Assembly: GCA_018268455.1 (NCBI GenBank)
Contig: JAFDWM010000295.1
Span: forward strand, 1 to 64,000
From: Actinomycetota bacterium
GTDB lineage: Bacteria; Actinomycetota; Actinomycetes; Actinomycetales; Microbacteriaceae
DNA length: 64,000 nt
Reading direction: 5' to 3'
Shown: one piece after another, positions 22,466-32,866 of the stretch
How positions within the stretch are numbered: position 1 is the first letter of the stretch
How the letters are laid out: each line of letters starts with the position of its first letter
The notes under the pieces: model-generated
Told to the model about the DNA's origin: nothing
The model's database searches: none
What the model saw: only the letters and a program-made list of their open reading frames with translations
Program-made: the position numbers and the translations under genes

Positions 22466-24436
22466 GTGGAGACCATCTCCGAGACCCAGACCGACACCTC
22501 GGCGCCCGTCGATTCGACGCCGTCCGCACAGGCCCCCGAAGCGGATGCACCCAAGGCACCGCGCAAGCGCGCGCCGCGCCGCGCCACCACCGCCTCGGCG
22601 GCGGCCAAGGCCGCGGAGGCCGACAGCGCGGTTGTGGCCTCCGATGCCGCCCCGGCCGACAGTGCCCCCGCGGCGTCCGAGGCTCCGGCCGAGGAGGCCC
22701 CGAAGGCGAAGCGCCCGTCGCGCAGCCGGGCGAAGAAGACCGTGGAGGCCCCGGCCGACACCGATGCTCCCGCTGCCGAGACGGCGACCGAGACCGCGGC
22801 CGAGGCTTCGGCCGAGGAGGCCCCGAAGGCGAAGCGCCCGTCGCGCAGCCGGGCGAAGAAGACGGTGGAGGCCCCGGCCGACACCGACGCCGCAGCCGAG
22901 ACGGCCGCCCCGCAGCCCGCCGAGGCACCCGCGACCGAGGCGCCCGCGACGGACGGCGCCGAGGCGACGCCTGCCGAGCCGCAGGCCGAGACCCCCGCCG
23001 AGGCGGGTGACGAGTCGTCGACGCGCTCGCGCTCGCGCTCCCGTTCGCGCAGCCGCAACCGCGGCCAGGACGGCACCGGCCAGAACGGCCAGAACCAGGC
23101 GGCGCAGAACCAGAGCAACCACAACCAGAACGGCCGTGGCGGATCCGCTGACGCCGACGAGGACGGCGGCTCGGGCCGCGGCCGGCAGCGCAACAAGCGT
23201 CGCGGCGGCGGCAACCAGAACGTCGACGAGTTCGAGACCGAGATCGGCGAGGACGACGTCCTCATCCCGATTGCCGGCATCCTCGACGTGCTCGACAACT
23301 ACGCCTTCGTGCGCACCACAGGCTACCTGTCCGGCCCCAGCGACGTGTACGTCTCGCTCGGTCAGGTGAAGAAGTACAACCTGCGCAAGGGCGACGCCGT
23401 CGTCGGCGCGATCAAGCAGCCCCGCGAGGGCGAGCAGCAGGGCCGGCAGAAGTACAACGCACTGGTCAAGGTCGACTCCGTCAACGGCCTGAGCACCGAC
23501 GACGCCGCGGCACGCGTGGAGTTCTCCGCGCTCACCCCGCTGTACCCGCAGGAGCGCCTGCGCCTGGAGACGGCGCCGGAGAAGCTCACGCAGCGCATCA
23601 TCGACCTCGTCGCCCCGATCGGCAAGGGCCAGCGCGGCCTCATCGTCGCGCCCCCGAAGGCGGGCAAGACGATCGTGCTGCAGCAGATCGCCAACGCGAT
23701 CGCGATCAACAACCCCGAGGTGCACCTCATGGTCGTGCTCGTCGACGAGCGCCCCGAAGAGGTCACCGACATGCAGCGCACGGTGAAGGGCGAGGTCATC
23801 GCCTCGACCTTCGACCGTCCGGCGGAGGATCACACCACGGTCGCCGAGCTCGCCATCGAGCGTGCCAAGCGCCTGGTCGAGCTCGGCCGCGACGTGGTCG
23901 TGCTGCTCGATTCGATCACCCGTCTCGGCCGCGCCTACAACATCGCCGCCCCGGTGTCGGGCCGTGTGCTCACCGGTGGTGTCGACGCGTCGGCGCTGTA
24001 CCCGCCGAAGCGGTTCTTCGGCGCCGCGCGCAATATCGAGAACGGCGGATCCCTGACGATCCTCGCCACCGCGCTCGTGGAGACCGGATCCAAGATGGAC
24101 GAGGTCATCTTCGAGGAGTTCAAGGGCACCGGCAACAGCGAGCTGCGCCTGAGCCGCGCACTGGCCGACAAGCGGATCTTCCCGGCGGTGGACGTCAACG
24201 CGTCCTCGACCCGTCGCGAGGAGATGCTGCTGAGCCCCGACGAGGTCAAGATCACCTGGAAGCTGCGCCGCGCCCTCGCCGGGCTCGACCCGCAGCAGGC
24301 CCTGGAGGTCGTGCTCGGCAAGCTCAAGGAGACCGACTCCAACGTCGAGTTCCTGCTGCAGATGCAGAACGCGCAGCTGGGGAAGCCGTCTGCGGGCACC
24401 GGCCACAGCCACGCGTCCGAGAACAGCATCCGCTGA
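22466..24436 (+). CDS. rho: Transcription termination factor Rho with extended disordered N-terminus
   Basis: Rho is the hexameric RNA helicase that ends transcription. This 656-residue form is longer than the 419 residues of E. coli Rho. Residues 1 to about 250 are low-complexity Ala/Glu/Lys, then Arg/Ser and Asn/Gln/Gly-rich sequence, typical of actinobacterial Rho. Then come the RNA-binding OB domain (IAGILDVLDNYAFVR) and the RecA-like ATPase with Walker A APPKAGKT near 397 and the Q/R-loop region. The GTG at 22466 follows AAGAGGAG by 5 nt. The N-terminus contains a 27-codon segment duplicated at residues 74-100 and 115-141. Confidence 0.95.
   Translation: METISETQTDTSAPVDSTPSAQAPEADAPKAPRKRAPRRATTASAAAKAAEADSAVVASDAAPADSAPAASEAPAEEAPKAKRPSRSRAKKTVEAPADTDAPAAETATETAAEASAEEAPKAKRPSRSRAKKTVEAPADTDAAAETAAPQPAEAPATEAPATDGAEATPAEPQAETPAEAGDESSTRSRSRSRSRSRNRGQDGTGQNGQNQAAQNQSNHNQNGRGGSADADEDGGSGRGRQRNKRRGGGNQNVDEFETEIGEDDVLIPIAGILDVLDNYAFVRTTGYLSGPSDVYVSLGQVKKYNLRKGDAVVGAIKQPREGEQQGRQKYNALVKVDSVNGLSTDDAAARVEFSALTPLYPQERLRLETAPEKLTQRIIDLVAPIGKGQRGLIVAPPKAGKTIVLQQIANAIAINNPEVHLMVVLVDERPEEVTDMQRTVKGEVIASTFDRPAEDHTTVAELAIERAKRLVELGRDVVVLLDSITRLGRAYNIAAPVSGRVLTGGVDASALYPPKRFFGAARNIENGGSLTILATALVETGSKMDEVIFEEFKGTGNSELRLSRALADKRIFPAVDVNASSTRREEMLLSPDEVKITWKLRRALAGLDPQQALEVVLGKLKETDSNVEFLLQMQNAQLGKPSAGTGHSHASENSIR
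22686..22889 (+). repeat. Imperfect tandem duplication inside rho
   Basis: About 80 bp starting at 22686 recurs at 22809, offset 123 bp (41 codons), with only two mismatches. Both copies encode EEAPKAKRPSRSRAKKTVEA. The near identity at DNA level suggests a recent duplication or ongoing homogenisation. Confidence 0.8.
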
Positions 24437-24479
24437 TCCACGCACGCTGATCAGCTGCTGATTCACGGATCCGGTCGTC

Positions 24480-25559
24480 ATGTTCGAACAGGTCGAGGCG
24501 CTGCGCGACGAGCATCGCAGGGTGGAGAGGGAGCTCTCCGACCCCGAGGTGCACGCCGACGCGGCACGGGCGAAGCGCGTCAATCGCCGCTACGCCGAGC
24601 TCAGCCGCATCGTGAAGGCGCATGACGACTGGACCGCCGCCGGCGACGATCTCGAGACCGCACGCGAGTTCGCGCGCGAGGACGAGAGCATCGCCGCGGA
24701 GATCCCGGCCCTCGAAGACGGTCTGCAGGCGGCGCAGGAGAAGCTGCGCCGTCTGCTGATCCCGCGGGATCCGGATGACGCACGCGACGTGATCATGGAG
24801 ATCAAGGCGGGGGAGGGCGGAGCCGAATCCGCGCTCTTCGCCGCCGACCTGCTGCGCATGTACGTGCAGTACGCCGCGTCGCAGGGCTGGAAGACCGAGC
24901 TCCTCGAGCGCACCGAATCCGATCTCGGCGGCTACAAGGACGTGCAGGTCGCGATCAAGGGATCATCGACGGACCCGTCCCAGGGCGTGTGGGCGCACCT
25001 CAAGTACGAGGGCGGCGTGCACCGCGTGCAGCGGGTCCCCGCGACCGAGTCGCAGGGGCGCATCCACACCTCCACGACGGGCGTGCTGGTGTTCCCCGAG
25101 GTCGATGAGCCCGACGAGATCGCGATCAACCAGAACGACCTCAAGATCGACGTGTTCCGCTCGTCCGGCCCCGGCGGACAGTCCGTGAACACCACCGACT
25201 CCGCCGTGCGCATCACGCACGTGCCGAGCGGGATCGTCGTCTCCATGCAGAACGAGAAGTCGCAGCTGCAGAACCGCGAGGCGGCCATGCGCGTGCTGCG
25301 CGCCCGCCTGCTCGCCAAGCAGCAGGAGGAGCTCGACGCCGCGGCCTCCGACGCGCGGCGCTCGCAGATCCGCGGCATGGACCGCTCGGAGCGGATCCGC
25401 ACCTACAACTTCCCCGAGAACCGGATCGCGGATCACCGCACCGGATTCAAGGCCTACAACCTCGACCAGGTGATGGACGGGGCGCTCGAGCCCATCATCG
25501 AGTCCGCGATCCACGCCGACGAGGAAGCGCGCCTCGCCGCACTGGGCACCGAGGGCTGA
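24480..25559 (+). CDS. prfA: Peptide chain release factor 1
   Basis: RF1 ends translation at UAA and UAG. The 359-residue protein has the GGQ peptidyl-hydrolysis motif near residue 232 ([20 protein letters not shown]) in the catalytic domain, and a codon-recognition domain before it. Length is normal. The ATG at 24480 has only a weak ribosome site. It lies 43 nt after rho; rpmE, which occupies this gap in M. tuberculosis, is absent. prmC, which methylates the GGQ Gln, is about 2.2 kb downstream rather than adjacent. Confidence 0.96.
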   Translation: MFEQVEALRDEHRRVERELSDPEVHADAARAKRVNRRYAELSRIVKAHDDWTAAGDDLETAREFAREDESIAAEIPALEDGLQAAQEKLRRLLIPRDPDDARDVIMEIKAGEGGAESALFAADLLRMYVQYAASQGWKTELLERTESDLGGYKDVQVAIKGSSTDPSQGVWAHLKYEGGVHRVQRVPATESQGRIHTSTTGVLVFPEVDEPDEIAINQNDLKIDVFRSSGPGGQSVNTTDSAVRITHVPSGIVVSMQNEKSQLQNREAAMRVLRARLLAKQQEELDAAASDARRSQIRGMDRSERIRTYNFPENRIADHRTGFKAYNLDQVMDGALEPIIESAIHADEEARLAALGTEG

Positions 25560-25573
25560 GACCGCCCAGCCAG

Positions 25574-25579
25574 TATGCT
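25574..25579 (+). promoter_or_regulatory. -10 hexamer TATGCT, leaderless geometry
   Basis: TATGCT is followed by 6 nt and the ATG at 25586. Confidence 0.5.
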
Positions 25580-25585
25580 CCGGCT

Positions 25586-26020
25586 ATGGGCCTCTTCTTC
25601 CTGCGCACGCTGATCTTCCTGGCGTCGTCCGCGCTCGGGCTGATCGTCGCCGACCTGCTGCTCTCGGGGTTCCTGATCGAATGGGAGCACTGGTGGGGCT
25701 TCGTCATCTGCATCGTGATCTTCACGGTGCTGCAGAGCCTGCTCGCGCCGTGGATCACCTCGATGGCGAATCGCTACGCACCGGTGCTGCTGGGCGGCAT
25801 CGGGATCATCTCGACGTTCGTCGCGCTGCTTGTGGTCGTGCTGCTGCCGATCGGAGGCCTGCGGATCTCCGACCTGCTCGCGTGGATCCTCGGACCGGTG
25901 ATCGTCTGGCTCGTGACGGCGGTCTGCACCGTCGTGCTGCCGCTGCTGCTCATCAAACGCGAGGTGCGTGAGGCGGCGGCGACGGCCAAGGCGGCCAAGG
26001 CCGCACGCCGGGCCCGCTGA
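25586..26020 (+). CDS. Phage-holin-family (holin 4_2 superfamily) membrane protein
   Basis: This 144-residue protein has four hydrophobic helices and a basic Ala/Lys/Arg tail. It resembles the phage holin family 4, superfamily II proteins that are common on actinobacterial chromosomes and are not linked to prophages. No phage gene is nearby. Function is unknown; membrane insertion is clear. It has its own leaderless-type promoter and stands between prfA and the convergent cysE. Confidence 0.7.
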   Translation: MGLFFLRTLIFLASSALGLIVADLLLSGFLIEWEHWWGFVICIVIFTVLQSLLAPWITSMANRYAPVLLGGIGIISTFVALLVVVLLPIGGLRISDLLAWILGPVIVWLVTAVCTVVLPLLLIKREVREAAATAKAAKAARRAR

Positions 26021-26051
26021 CCCCGCGCCGTCACCGGGCGCCGTGCAGGCG

Positions 26052-26645
26052 TCAGATCGAGTAGTCGGAGGAATCGGGCACGGACAGGATCCGCGCGCCG
26101 TGGTCGCCCTCGACACGTGCGCGGGCGCGCGCCGGCACACCGGTGAGCACGGAGTCCGGCGGCGCATCCTTGGTGACGACGGCGTTGGCTCCGATCGCCG
26201 AACGGGCGCCGATGACGATCGGTCCGAGGATCTTCGCCCCCGCCCCGACGAGCACGCCGTCCTCGAGCGTGGGGTGGCGCTTGCCGGCGTCGCGGGTGCG
26301 ACCGCCCAGCGTCACGCCGTGATAGAGCATCACGTCGTCGCCGATCTCCGCGGTCTCCCCGATGACCACGCCGGAGCCGTGATCGATGAAGAACCGGCGC
26401 CCGATCGTCGCGCCGGGGTGGATCTCGATCCCGGTGAGCCAGCGCGCGAGCTGAGAGCCGAGGCGGGCGGGGAAGCGGAACCCGCGCACCCACAGCGCGT
26501 GGTCGATCCGGTGCGCCCAGATCGCATGCAGCCCCGGGTACAGCAGGGCGATCTCGATGCCGCCGCGGGCCGCGGGGTCGCGGAGCCGGGCGGATGCGAT
26601 GTCTTCGCGCATCCGCCCGACCCAGCTCATCCCGGTGCGTGGCAT
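26052..26645 (-). CDS. cysE: Serine O-acetyltransferase
   Basis: CysE acetylates serine to O-acetylserine, the substrate of CysK. The 197-residue protein is the short EpsC-like form with a left-handed beta-helix of hexapeptide repeats, catalytic residues in [13 protein letters not shown] and LYHGVTLGG, and a variable tail ending in Ile. CysE C-termini ending in Ile insert into the CysK active site to form the cysteine synthase complex, so the terminal Ile fits that partnership. Its ATG overlaps the cysK stop by one base (TGATG), so the two are coupled. Confidence 0.93.
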   Translation of the reverse strand: MPRTGMSWVGRMREDIASARLRDPAARGGIEIALLYPGLHAIWAHRIDHALWVRGFRFPARLGSQLARWLTGIEIHPGATIGRRFFIDHGSGVVIGETAEIGDDVMLYHGVTLGGRTRDAGKRHPTLEDGVLVGAGAKILGPIVIGARSAIGANAVVTKDAPPDSVLTGVPARARARVEGDHGARILSVPDSSDYSI

Positions 26646-27583
26646 CAGTCCTCGCGCAGGTCCTCGAACAGCGCCGTGGACAGGTACCGCTCGCCGGTGT
26701 CGGGCGCGATCACGACGATCGTCTTGCCGGCGTTCTCCTCGCGTGCGGCGACCTTGAGCGCCTGTGCGACGGCGGCGCCGCTGGAGATGCCGACGAGCAG
26801 ACCCTCCTTCGCCGCGAGCGCGCGCGCCGTGGCCAGGGACTCGTCGAACTCGGCGGTCAGCACGTCGTCGATGACCTCGCGGTCCAGCACCGCGGGGACG
26901 AAGTTCGGGCCGATGCCCTGGATCTTGGCCGGGCCGACGCGCCCCTCGCTGAGCAGCGGGGAATCCTTCGGCTCGACCGCGTAGACCGTCACGTCGGGCT
27001 TGGCGGCCTTGAGCGCCTGGCCCACGCCGCTGACGGTTCCGCCGGTGCCGACGCCGGCGATGAAGATGTCCACGGCGCCGTCGGTGTCGCGCAGGATCTC
27101 CTGAGCGGTGGTCTCACGGTGGATCCGCGGGTTGGCGGCGTTCTCGAACTGACGCGCCCACACCGCGCCCGGCGTGGTGTCGATGATCTTCTGGAGCTCC
27201 TCGATCGCGCCGCTCATGCCCTTGGTCGGGTCGGAGAGCACGAGCTCGGCGCCGAAGGCCTTCAGCAGCACACGGCGCTCCTTCGACATGGACGCGGGCA
27301 TCGTGAGGATGACGCGGTAGCCGCGCGCGGCGCCGACCATCGCCAGTGCGATGCCCGTGTTGCCGCTCGTGGCCTCGACGATCGTGCCGCCCGGCTTGAG
27401 CTCGCCTGAGGCCTCTGCGGCATCGACGATCGCGATGCCGATGCGGTCCTTGACGCTGGAGGCCGGGTTGAACGACTCGAGCTTGACCAGCACCGTGGCG
27501 CCGAGTCCCTCGGTGACGTGGTTCAGCTTGACCAGCGGGGTGTCGCCGAACGTGCTCGTGATGTCGGAGTGGATGCCTGCCAT
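26645..27583 (-). CDS. cysK: Cysteine synthase A (O-acetylserine sulfhydrylase)
   Basis: This 312-residue PLP enzyme makes cysteine from O-acetylserine and sulfide. PLP lysine is K45 ([11 protein letters not shown]), the substrate loop is [11 protein letters not shown] and the phosphate-binding loop is [10 protein letters not shown]. The ATG at 27583 follows GAAAGG by 6 nt. It is the first gene of a two-gene operon with cysE; the pair sits on the minus strand inside the prfA-prmC interval. A candidate -10 TAGGCT lies about 77 nt upstream. Confidence 0.95.
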   Translation of the reverse strand: MAGIHSDITSTFGDTPLVKLNHVTEGLGATVLVKLESFNPASSVKDRIGIAIVDAAEASGELKPGGTIVEATSGNTGIALAMVGAARGYRVILTMPASMSKERRVLLKAFGAELVLSDPTKGMSGAIEELQKIIDTTPGAVWARQFENAANPRIHRETTAQEILRDTDGAVDIFIAGVGTGGTVSGVGQALKAAKPDVTVYAVEPKDSPLLSEGRVGPAKIQGIGPNFVPAVLDREVIDDVLTAEFDESLATARALAAKEGLLVGISSGAAVAQALKVAAREENAGKTIVVIAPDTGERYLSTALFEDLRED

Positions 27584-27659
27584 GTCTGACCTTTCGATGT
27601 GCTCTGCGTCGGTGATGCGAAGGCGCTGCTCGCTCGTCGCCGAGCGCACGGCCGAGCAC

Positions 27660-27665
27660 AGCCTA
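27660..27665 (-). promoter_or_regulatory. -10 hexamer TAGGCT for cysKE
   Basis: On the minus strand TAGGCT lies 76 nt before the cysK ATG, giving a leader of about 70 nt. I see no S-box or other recognised cysteine or methionine riboswitch fold. Confidence 0.4.
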
Positions 27666-27705
27666 GGACGCGGGTGTGTGCGGAGGGTGAATGTGACGAC
27701 CGGAT

Positions 27706-27711
27706 TACGCT
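27706..27711 (+). promoter_or_regulatory. -10 hexamer TACGCT for prmC
   Basis: TACGCT ends 8 nt before the ATG at 27720, a near-leaderless arrangement; an ATG at 27714 would be too close. Confidence 0.4.
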
Positions 27712-27719
27712 GGATGTCT

Positions 27720-28622
27720 ATGTCTGATCCCGTCGCGTCCGCAGACCCCGCCTCCTCCGGCACCGCAGCCTCCCTCGTCGTCGACCTGCTGCGTGGCGCC
27801 GCCGCGCGGCTCGCCGGCGCCGGTGTCGCGGATCCGTCCGTCGACGCGGAGCTGCTGCTCGGGCATGTGCTCGGCGCGAGCAGGGGAGAGGTGCAGGCCG
27901 CCGCGATCCGGGGCGCGGAGGTGTCTCCAGTCGAGGCCGCGGCCTTCGGCGCGCTGGTGGTGCGCCGGGCCGCGCGGGAGCCGCTGCAGCACCTGACCGG
28001 TCTCGCGCCGTTCCGTCACCTCGAGCTCGCCGTCGGACCGGGGGTGTTCGTGCCGCGGCCGGAGACCGAGATCGTCGCGCAGTTCGCCATCGACGCGCTC
28101 CTGAGTGCGGCGTCGCCGGAGCCGATCGGCGTCGATCTGTGCGCCGGGTCCGGGGCGATCGCCCTGGCGTTGGCGACGGAGGTGCCGCACGCGCAGGTGC
28201 ATGCGGTCGAGCTGTCGCCGCAGGCGCACGCCTGGGCGGCGCGCAACACCGCAGGCCGGCAGAATCTCCACCTCGTGCTCGGCGATCTGTCCGACGAGCT
28301 CATCGAGCTGGACGGCACGGTCGACGTCGTGATCTCGAACCCGCCGTACGTGCCGGACGACGCGATTCCCCGCGATCCGGAGGTGCGCCTGCACGATCCG
28401 GCGCTCGCCCTGTACGGCGGAGCGGACGGTCTCGACGTGGTGCGTGCGATCAGCCGGCGCGCCTGGGCACTGCTGCGGCCGGGCGGAGCACTCGTGCTGG
28501 AGCACGCCGAGGTGCAGGGCGCGGCGGTCCGTGCGCTCCTGGACGCGGACGGCTGGCATGCGACCGCGACGCACCGCGATCTCACCCAGCGCGATCGCGC
28601 GACGACCGCGATCCGGCCCTGA
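27720..28622 (+). CDS. prmC: Release-factor glutamine N5-methyltransferase
   Basis: PrmC methylates the Gln of the GGQ motif in release factors using SAM. The 300-residue protein has an N-terminal helical RF-binding domain, SAM motif I (GVDLCAGSGAIALAL) and the catalytic NPPY at 207-210. The FVPRPETE segment before motif I is the family hallmark. The start MSDPVASAD at 27720 is favoured over the ATG 6 nt earlier by distance from the -10 hexamer. It is followed 85 nt later by sua5, as in many actinobacteria. Confidence 0.93.
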   Translation: MSDPVASADPASSGTAASLVVDLLRGAAARLAGAGVADPSVDAELLLGHVLGASRGEVQAAAIRGAEVSPVEAAAFGALVVRRAAREPLQHLTGLAPFRHLELAVGPGVFVPRPETEIVAQFAIDALLSAASPEPIGVDLCAGSGAIALALATEVPHAQVHAVELSPQAHAWAARNTAGRQNLHLVLGDLSDELIELDGTVDVVISNPPYVPDDAIPRDPEVRLHDPALALYGGADGLDVVRAISRRAWALLRPGGALVLEHAEVQGAAVRALLDADGWHATATHRDLTQRDRATTAIRP

Positions 28623-28692
28623 CCCCGCTCGGGACGGACCCGGCCGCCCGGAGCCGCGATCGGCGCTCAGCGGGATCGATGCGAGTGCCCCG

Positions 28693-28698
28693 TAGACT
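28693..28698 (+). promoter_or_regulatory. -10 hexamer TAGACT for sua5
   Basis: TAGACT lies 9 nt before the ATG at 28708, the same spacing as at argS and the SIP-domain gene. Confidence 0.45.
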
Positions 28699-28707
28699 GG
28701 GCCGGTC

Positions 28708-29382
28708 ATGACCTCCCTCTTCGATAGCCGCGATGCGGATCAGATCCTCGGCGGCATGCGACAGGCGCGCCTGGCCATCGGCCGCGGTGAGCTCGTCGTG
28801 CTCCCCACCGACACCGTGTACGGCGTCGGCGCCGACGCCTTCAACCCCGCAGCCGTGCAGCGACTGCTCGACGCGAAGGGGCGCGGCCGGCAGCAGCCCC
28901 CGCCCGTGCTCGTCGGCGGTACCGCGACGCTCGCGGCGCTCGTCGAGAGCGTGCCGGAAGCGGTGCAGCGTCTCGTGGACGAGTTCTGGCCCGGCGGGCT
29001 GACCATCGTGCTGCCGTCCCAGCCGTCGCTGGTCTGGGACCTCGGCGAGACGCACGGCACGGTCGCGGTGCGCATGCCCGATCACAAGGTGGCCCTGGCG
29101 CTGCTCGAGGAGACCGGCCCGCTCGCGGTCTCCAGTGCGAACCTCACCGGACGTCCGGCCGCGGTCGAGGTCGCCGAGGCGCAGGACATGCTCGGCGACA
29201 CCGTGTCGGTCTACCTCGACGCGGGGACGGCGGCGCTCGGCGTCTCCTCCACGATCGTCGATGCGACCTCGCTGGTGCGGCAGGTCGACGACGAGCCCAA
29301 GGTGCGGGTGCTGCGCGAGGGCGCCGTCCCGCGCGCCGAGCTCGTCCGGGTGCTCGGCGACCTGCTCGAAGAGCAGCCCTGA
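28708..29382 (+). CDS. L-threonylcarbamoyladenylate synthase (Sua5/YwlC/TsaC)
   Basis: This 224-residue YrdC-like enzyme makes threonylcarbamoyl-AMP from threonine, bicarbonate and ATP for the t6A37 modification of ANN-reading tRNAs. It shows the conserved LPTDTVYGVGADAF segment near residue 32, the basic KGRGRQQPPPVLV nucleotide-binding stretch and SSANLTGRPA. The length fits a TsaC or short Sua5 form without the C-terminal Sua5 domain. The wecA-like gene follows 24 nt later in the same direction. Confidence 0.92.
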   Translation: MTSLFDSRDADQILGGMRQARLAIGRGELVVLPTDTVYGVGADAFNPAAVQRLLDAKGRGRQQPPPVLVGGTATLAALVESVPEAVQRLVDEFWPGGLTIVLPSQPSLVWDLGETHGTVAVRMPDHKVALALLEETGPLAVSSANLTGRPAAVEVAEAQDMLGDTVSVYLDAGTAALGVSSTIVDATSLVRQVDDEPKVRVLREGAVPRAELVRVLGDLLEEQP

Positions 29383-29406
29383 TCCTCGACGGATGAGGAC
29401 GACGAC

Positions 29407-30552
29407 GTGAAGCAGTATCTGTTCACCGTGATCCTGACGGCGGCGGTCACCCTCGCCTGCTCCTGGGCGGTGTGGCAGCTGAGCCTGCGCTTCAAGCTGT
29501 ATCCGGGGATCCGCGAGCGCGACGTGCACACCACGCCGACCCCGCGCCTCGGCGGCGTCGCCATGCTCCTCGGCATCCTCGCGGCATTCGCGGCCAGTGC
29601 GGCGAGCCCGTTCTTCCACCTCATCTGGGCACAGCCGCAGACGATGTGGTCCGTGCTGGGCGCGGTGCTGCTGATCGCGATCGTCGGCGTGATCGACGAC
29701 CTGTGGGATCTCGACTGGATGATCAAGCTCGGTGCGCAGTTCCTCGCCGCAGGGCTCGTCACGATCGTCGGCGGTCTGCAGATCGCGTCGCTTCCGCTCG
29801 CGGAGCCGGTGATCGGATCCAACTGGCTGAGCATCGTGATCACGATGTTCGCGATCGTGATCGTGATGAACGCCGTGAACTTCATCGACGGGCTGGACGG
29901 CCTCGTCGCGGGCGTGTGCCTGATCGCGAACGGCGTGTTCTTCGCCTACTCCTACATCATCGCCCGCGACATCGGGCAGTCCAGCTACTTCAGCCTCGCC
30001 CCGTTCATCGCCTCGGTCCTGATCGGCGCGTGCCTGGGCTTCCTGCCGCTGAACTGGAGCCCGGCGAAGCTGTTCATGGGTGATTCCGGTGCGCTCGTGA
30101 TCGGCCTGCTGATGGCCACCAGCGCCGTCGCCATCACCGGCCAGCTGAACCCCGCCGTGCTCACCAACGCGCAGATCGGCCGTTCTCAGCTGCTCGGCGC
30201 GTTCATCCCGATCCTGCTCCCCGTCGTCGTCGTGCTGCTGCCGCTGCTCGACTTCGGCCTCGCGGTGCTGCGGCGGATGAGTGCGGGGAAATCCCCGTTC
30301 TCACCCGATCGCAAGCACCTGCACCACCGCATGCTCGACCTCGGCCACCGCGGCCGCGACGCGGTGCTCATCTTCTACGCCTGGACCGCGATCATCTCGC
30401 TCGCCGTCCTGCTGATGTACATCGGATCCCGCGAGGGCTGGTACGGCGAATACGCCGCCGGAGTGATCTTCGGCGTCGTGGGTGCCGCAGCCTGCCTCGT
30501 CGTCACCCTCATCCCGTCGCACCCGCGCGCCACGCAGAAGGACCGTCCATGA
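29407..30552 (+). CDS. Polyprenyl-phosphate GlcNAc-1-phosphate transferase, WecA/TagO type
   Basis: This 381-residue MraY-family protein has about eleven membrane helices and the catalytic motifs VIDDLWDLD, NAVNFIDGLDGL and FMGDSGAL, plus the cytoplasmic HLHHR loop that marks the WecA/TagO branch. It should transfer GlcNAc-1-phosphate to decaprenyl phosphate, the first step of arabinogalactan-like or other cell-wall glycopolymer synthesis. The GTG at 29407 follows GATGAGGA by 9 nt. It corresponds to M. tuberculosis Rv1302 directly before the AtpI-like gene and the atp operon. Its stop overlaps the next start (ATGA). Confidence 0.9.
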   Translation: MKQYLFTVILTAAVTLACSWAVWQLSLRFKLYPGIRERDVHTTPTPRLGGVAMLLGILAAFAASAASPFFHLIWAQPQTMWSVLGAVLLIAIVGVIDDLWDLDWMIKLGAQFLAAGLVTIVGGLQIASLPLAEPVIGSNWLSIVITMFAIVIVMNAVNFIDGLDGLVAGVCLIANGVFFAYSYIIARDIGQSSYFSLAPFIASVLIGACLGFLPLNWSPAKLFMGDSGALVIGLLMATSAVAITGQLNPAVLTNAQIGRSQLLGAFIPILLPVVVVLLPLLDFGLAVLRRMSAGKSPFSPDRKHLHHRMLDLGHRGRDAVLIFYAWTAIISLAVLLMYIGSREGWYGEYAAGVIFGVVGAAACLVVTLIPSHPRATQKDRP

Positions 30553-31088
30553 GCTCCGTGAGCCCGAATCCCGTCACCAGCACCCCGATCCTGCGCACGG
30601 CGCTCATCGCGTCCGGGATCGCCGCCGTCGCTCTCGCGATCGTCGCCGGCATCATCGGGGGAGTGCTCAAGGGAGCCCCCGGGGTGTGGAGCGGCCTGAT
30701 CGGCGCGCTCATCGCCGTGCTCTTCGGCGCGATCACCGCCGGCAGCATCCTCATCGCGAACCGGTGGTTCGGGCAGGAGCTGTACGTACAGCTGTTCTTC
30801 GCGATAGTGATGGGCGGCTGGTTCCTCAAGCTCGGGTTGTTCTTCGTGCTGATCCTCGTGCTGCGGGGGCAGCCCTGGCTGGAGCCGGTCGTCTTCTTCT
30901 GGGCGCTGCTCGCGGGAGTCGTGGTCTCGCTCGCGATCGACGCCGTGGTGTTCCTGAAGATGCGCCTCCCCGTCGTCAGCGACGCCTCCCTGCCGACCGT
31001 CGCTCCGGAGGACGTCGCACCGTCGGCGCGGGACAATAGCGCTTCCCAGCAGGATCCGGGAGCGGATTCAGGCAACTCACTGGTCTGA
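30549..31088 (+). CDS. AtpI-like membrane protein upstream of the ATP synthase operon
   Basis: This 179-residue protein has four membrane helices (about 18-38, 48-70, 82-103 and 112-132) followed by an acidic, Ser/Ala-rich cytoplasmic tail. By position it corresponds to M. tuberculosis Rv1303 and to AtpI, a c-ring assembly factor or Mg2+ importer in other bacteria; sequence similarity to AtpI is weak, so the name is positional. The ATG overlaps the wecA stop (ATGA), and atpB follows by 89 nt. Confidence 0.7.
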   Translation: MSSVSPNPVTSTPILRTALIASGIAAVALAIVAGIIGGVLKGAPGVWSGLIGALIAVLFGAITAGSILIANRWFGQELYVQLFFAIVMGGWFLKLGLFFVLILVLRGQPWLEPVVFFWALLAGVVVSLAIDAVVFLKMRLPVVSDASLPTVAPEDVAPSARDNSASQQDPGADSGNSLV

Positions 31089-31094
31089 TAAGAT
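31089..31094 (+). promoter_or_regulatory. -10 hexamer TAAGAT, candidate atp operon promoter
   Basis: TAAGAT overlaps the stop of the AtpI-like gene, 83 nt before atpB. A 6-bp hairpin at 31107-31123 lies in the resulting leader. No clear -35 is seen. Confidence 0.4.
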
Positions 31095-31177
31095 CGATCG
31101 TGAGCCCGCTCGTTTCGCGAGCGCTGCGCCGTGAAGCACATCGACCGACGCCCTGGTAACCCCGGGGTGCCCCGAAG

Positions 31178-32285
<1,108 letters not shown>

Positions 32286-32314
32286 TCCGCACCCGAACCC
32301 CGTAAGGAGACAGG

Positions 32315-32866
32315 ATGCTCAACGCTCTTGTCACGCACCTCGCGGCCGAGGGTGAGACGAAGAACCCGATTCTTCCCGAGACCTATGATCTCGTGTGGTC
32401 GGGCCTGTTCTTCCTGATCATCCTGTTCGTGGTGTGGAAGGTCGCTCTTCCCCGGTTCACGAAGATGCTCGACGAGCGCTCCGCGGCCATCGAGGGCAAC
32501 ATCGCCAAGGCCGACGAGGCGCAGAAGCAGGCCGAGGCCGCGCTGGAGGAGTACACCCGCCAGCTCGCCGAGGCGCGCACGGAGGCCGGCACGATCCGCG
32601 AGACCGCCCGTGAGGACGGCAAGAAGATCGTCGCCGAGGCCAAGGACACCGCAGCCGCCGAGGCCGCGCGTCTGACTGCTGCCGCGTACTCGCAGATCGA
32701 GGCCGAGCGCCAGACCGCGTTCGTGTCGCTGCGCAACGAGGTCGGTGGCCTCGCTCTCGACCTCGCCGGCGGCGTGGTCGGCGAGACGCTCTCCGACGAC
32801 GCTCGCGCGACGGCCGTCGTGGACCGCTTCCTGGCGGACCTCGAGGCCTCTGAGGCGGCCAAGTAA
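32315..32866 (+). CDS. atpF: ATP synthase subunit b
   Basis: This 183-residue subunit is the peripheral stalk: one N-terminal membrane helix (about 26-46) and a long charged coiled coil rich in Ala, Glu and Lys. It is a separate b subunit, and the b-delta fusion of mycobacteria is not present. AAGGAGA precedes the ATG. Its TAA overlaps the atpH ATG (TAATG), coupling the two stalk subunits. Confidence 0.94.
   Translation: MLNALVTHLAAEGETKNPILPETYDLVWSGLFFLIILFVVWKVALPRFTKMLDERSAAIEGNIAKADEAQKQAEAALEEYTRQLAEARTEAGTIRETAREDGKKIVAEAKDTAAAEAARLTAAAYSQIEAERQTAFVSLRNEVGGLALDLAGGVVGETLSDDARATAVVDRFLADLEASEAAK

Noticed and set aside
25586..26020. Holin-like protein as evidence of a prophage
   Set aside because: No phage structural, integrase or lysin gene is nearby, and this holin-like family is common on actinobacterial chromosomes.
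27584..27719. A cysteine or SAM riboswitch before cysK
   Set aside because: I could not find the conserved core of a known riboswitch in the leader of about 70 nt; only a -10 and a ribosome site are supported.
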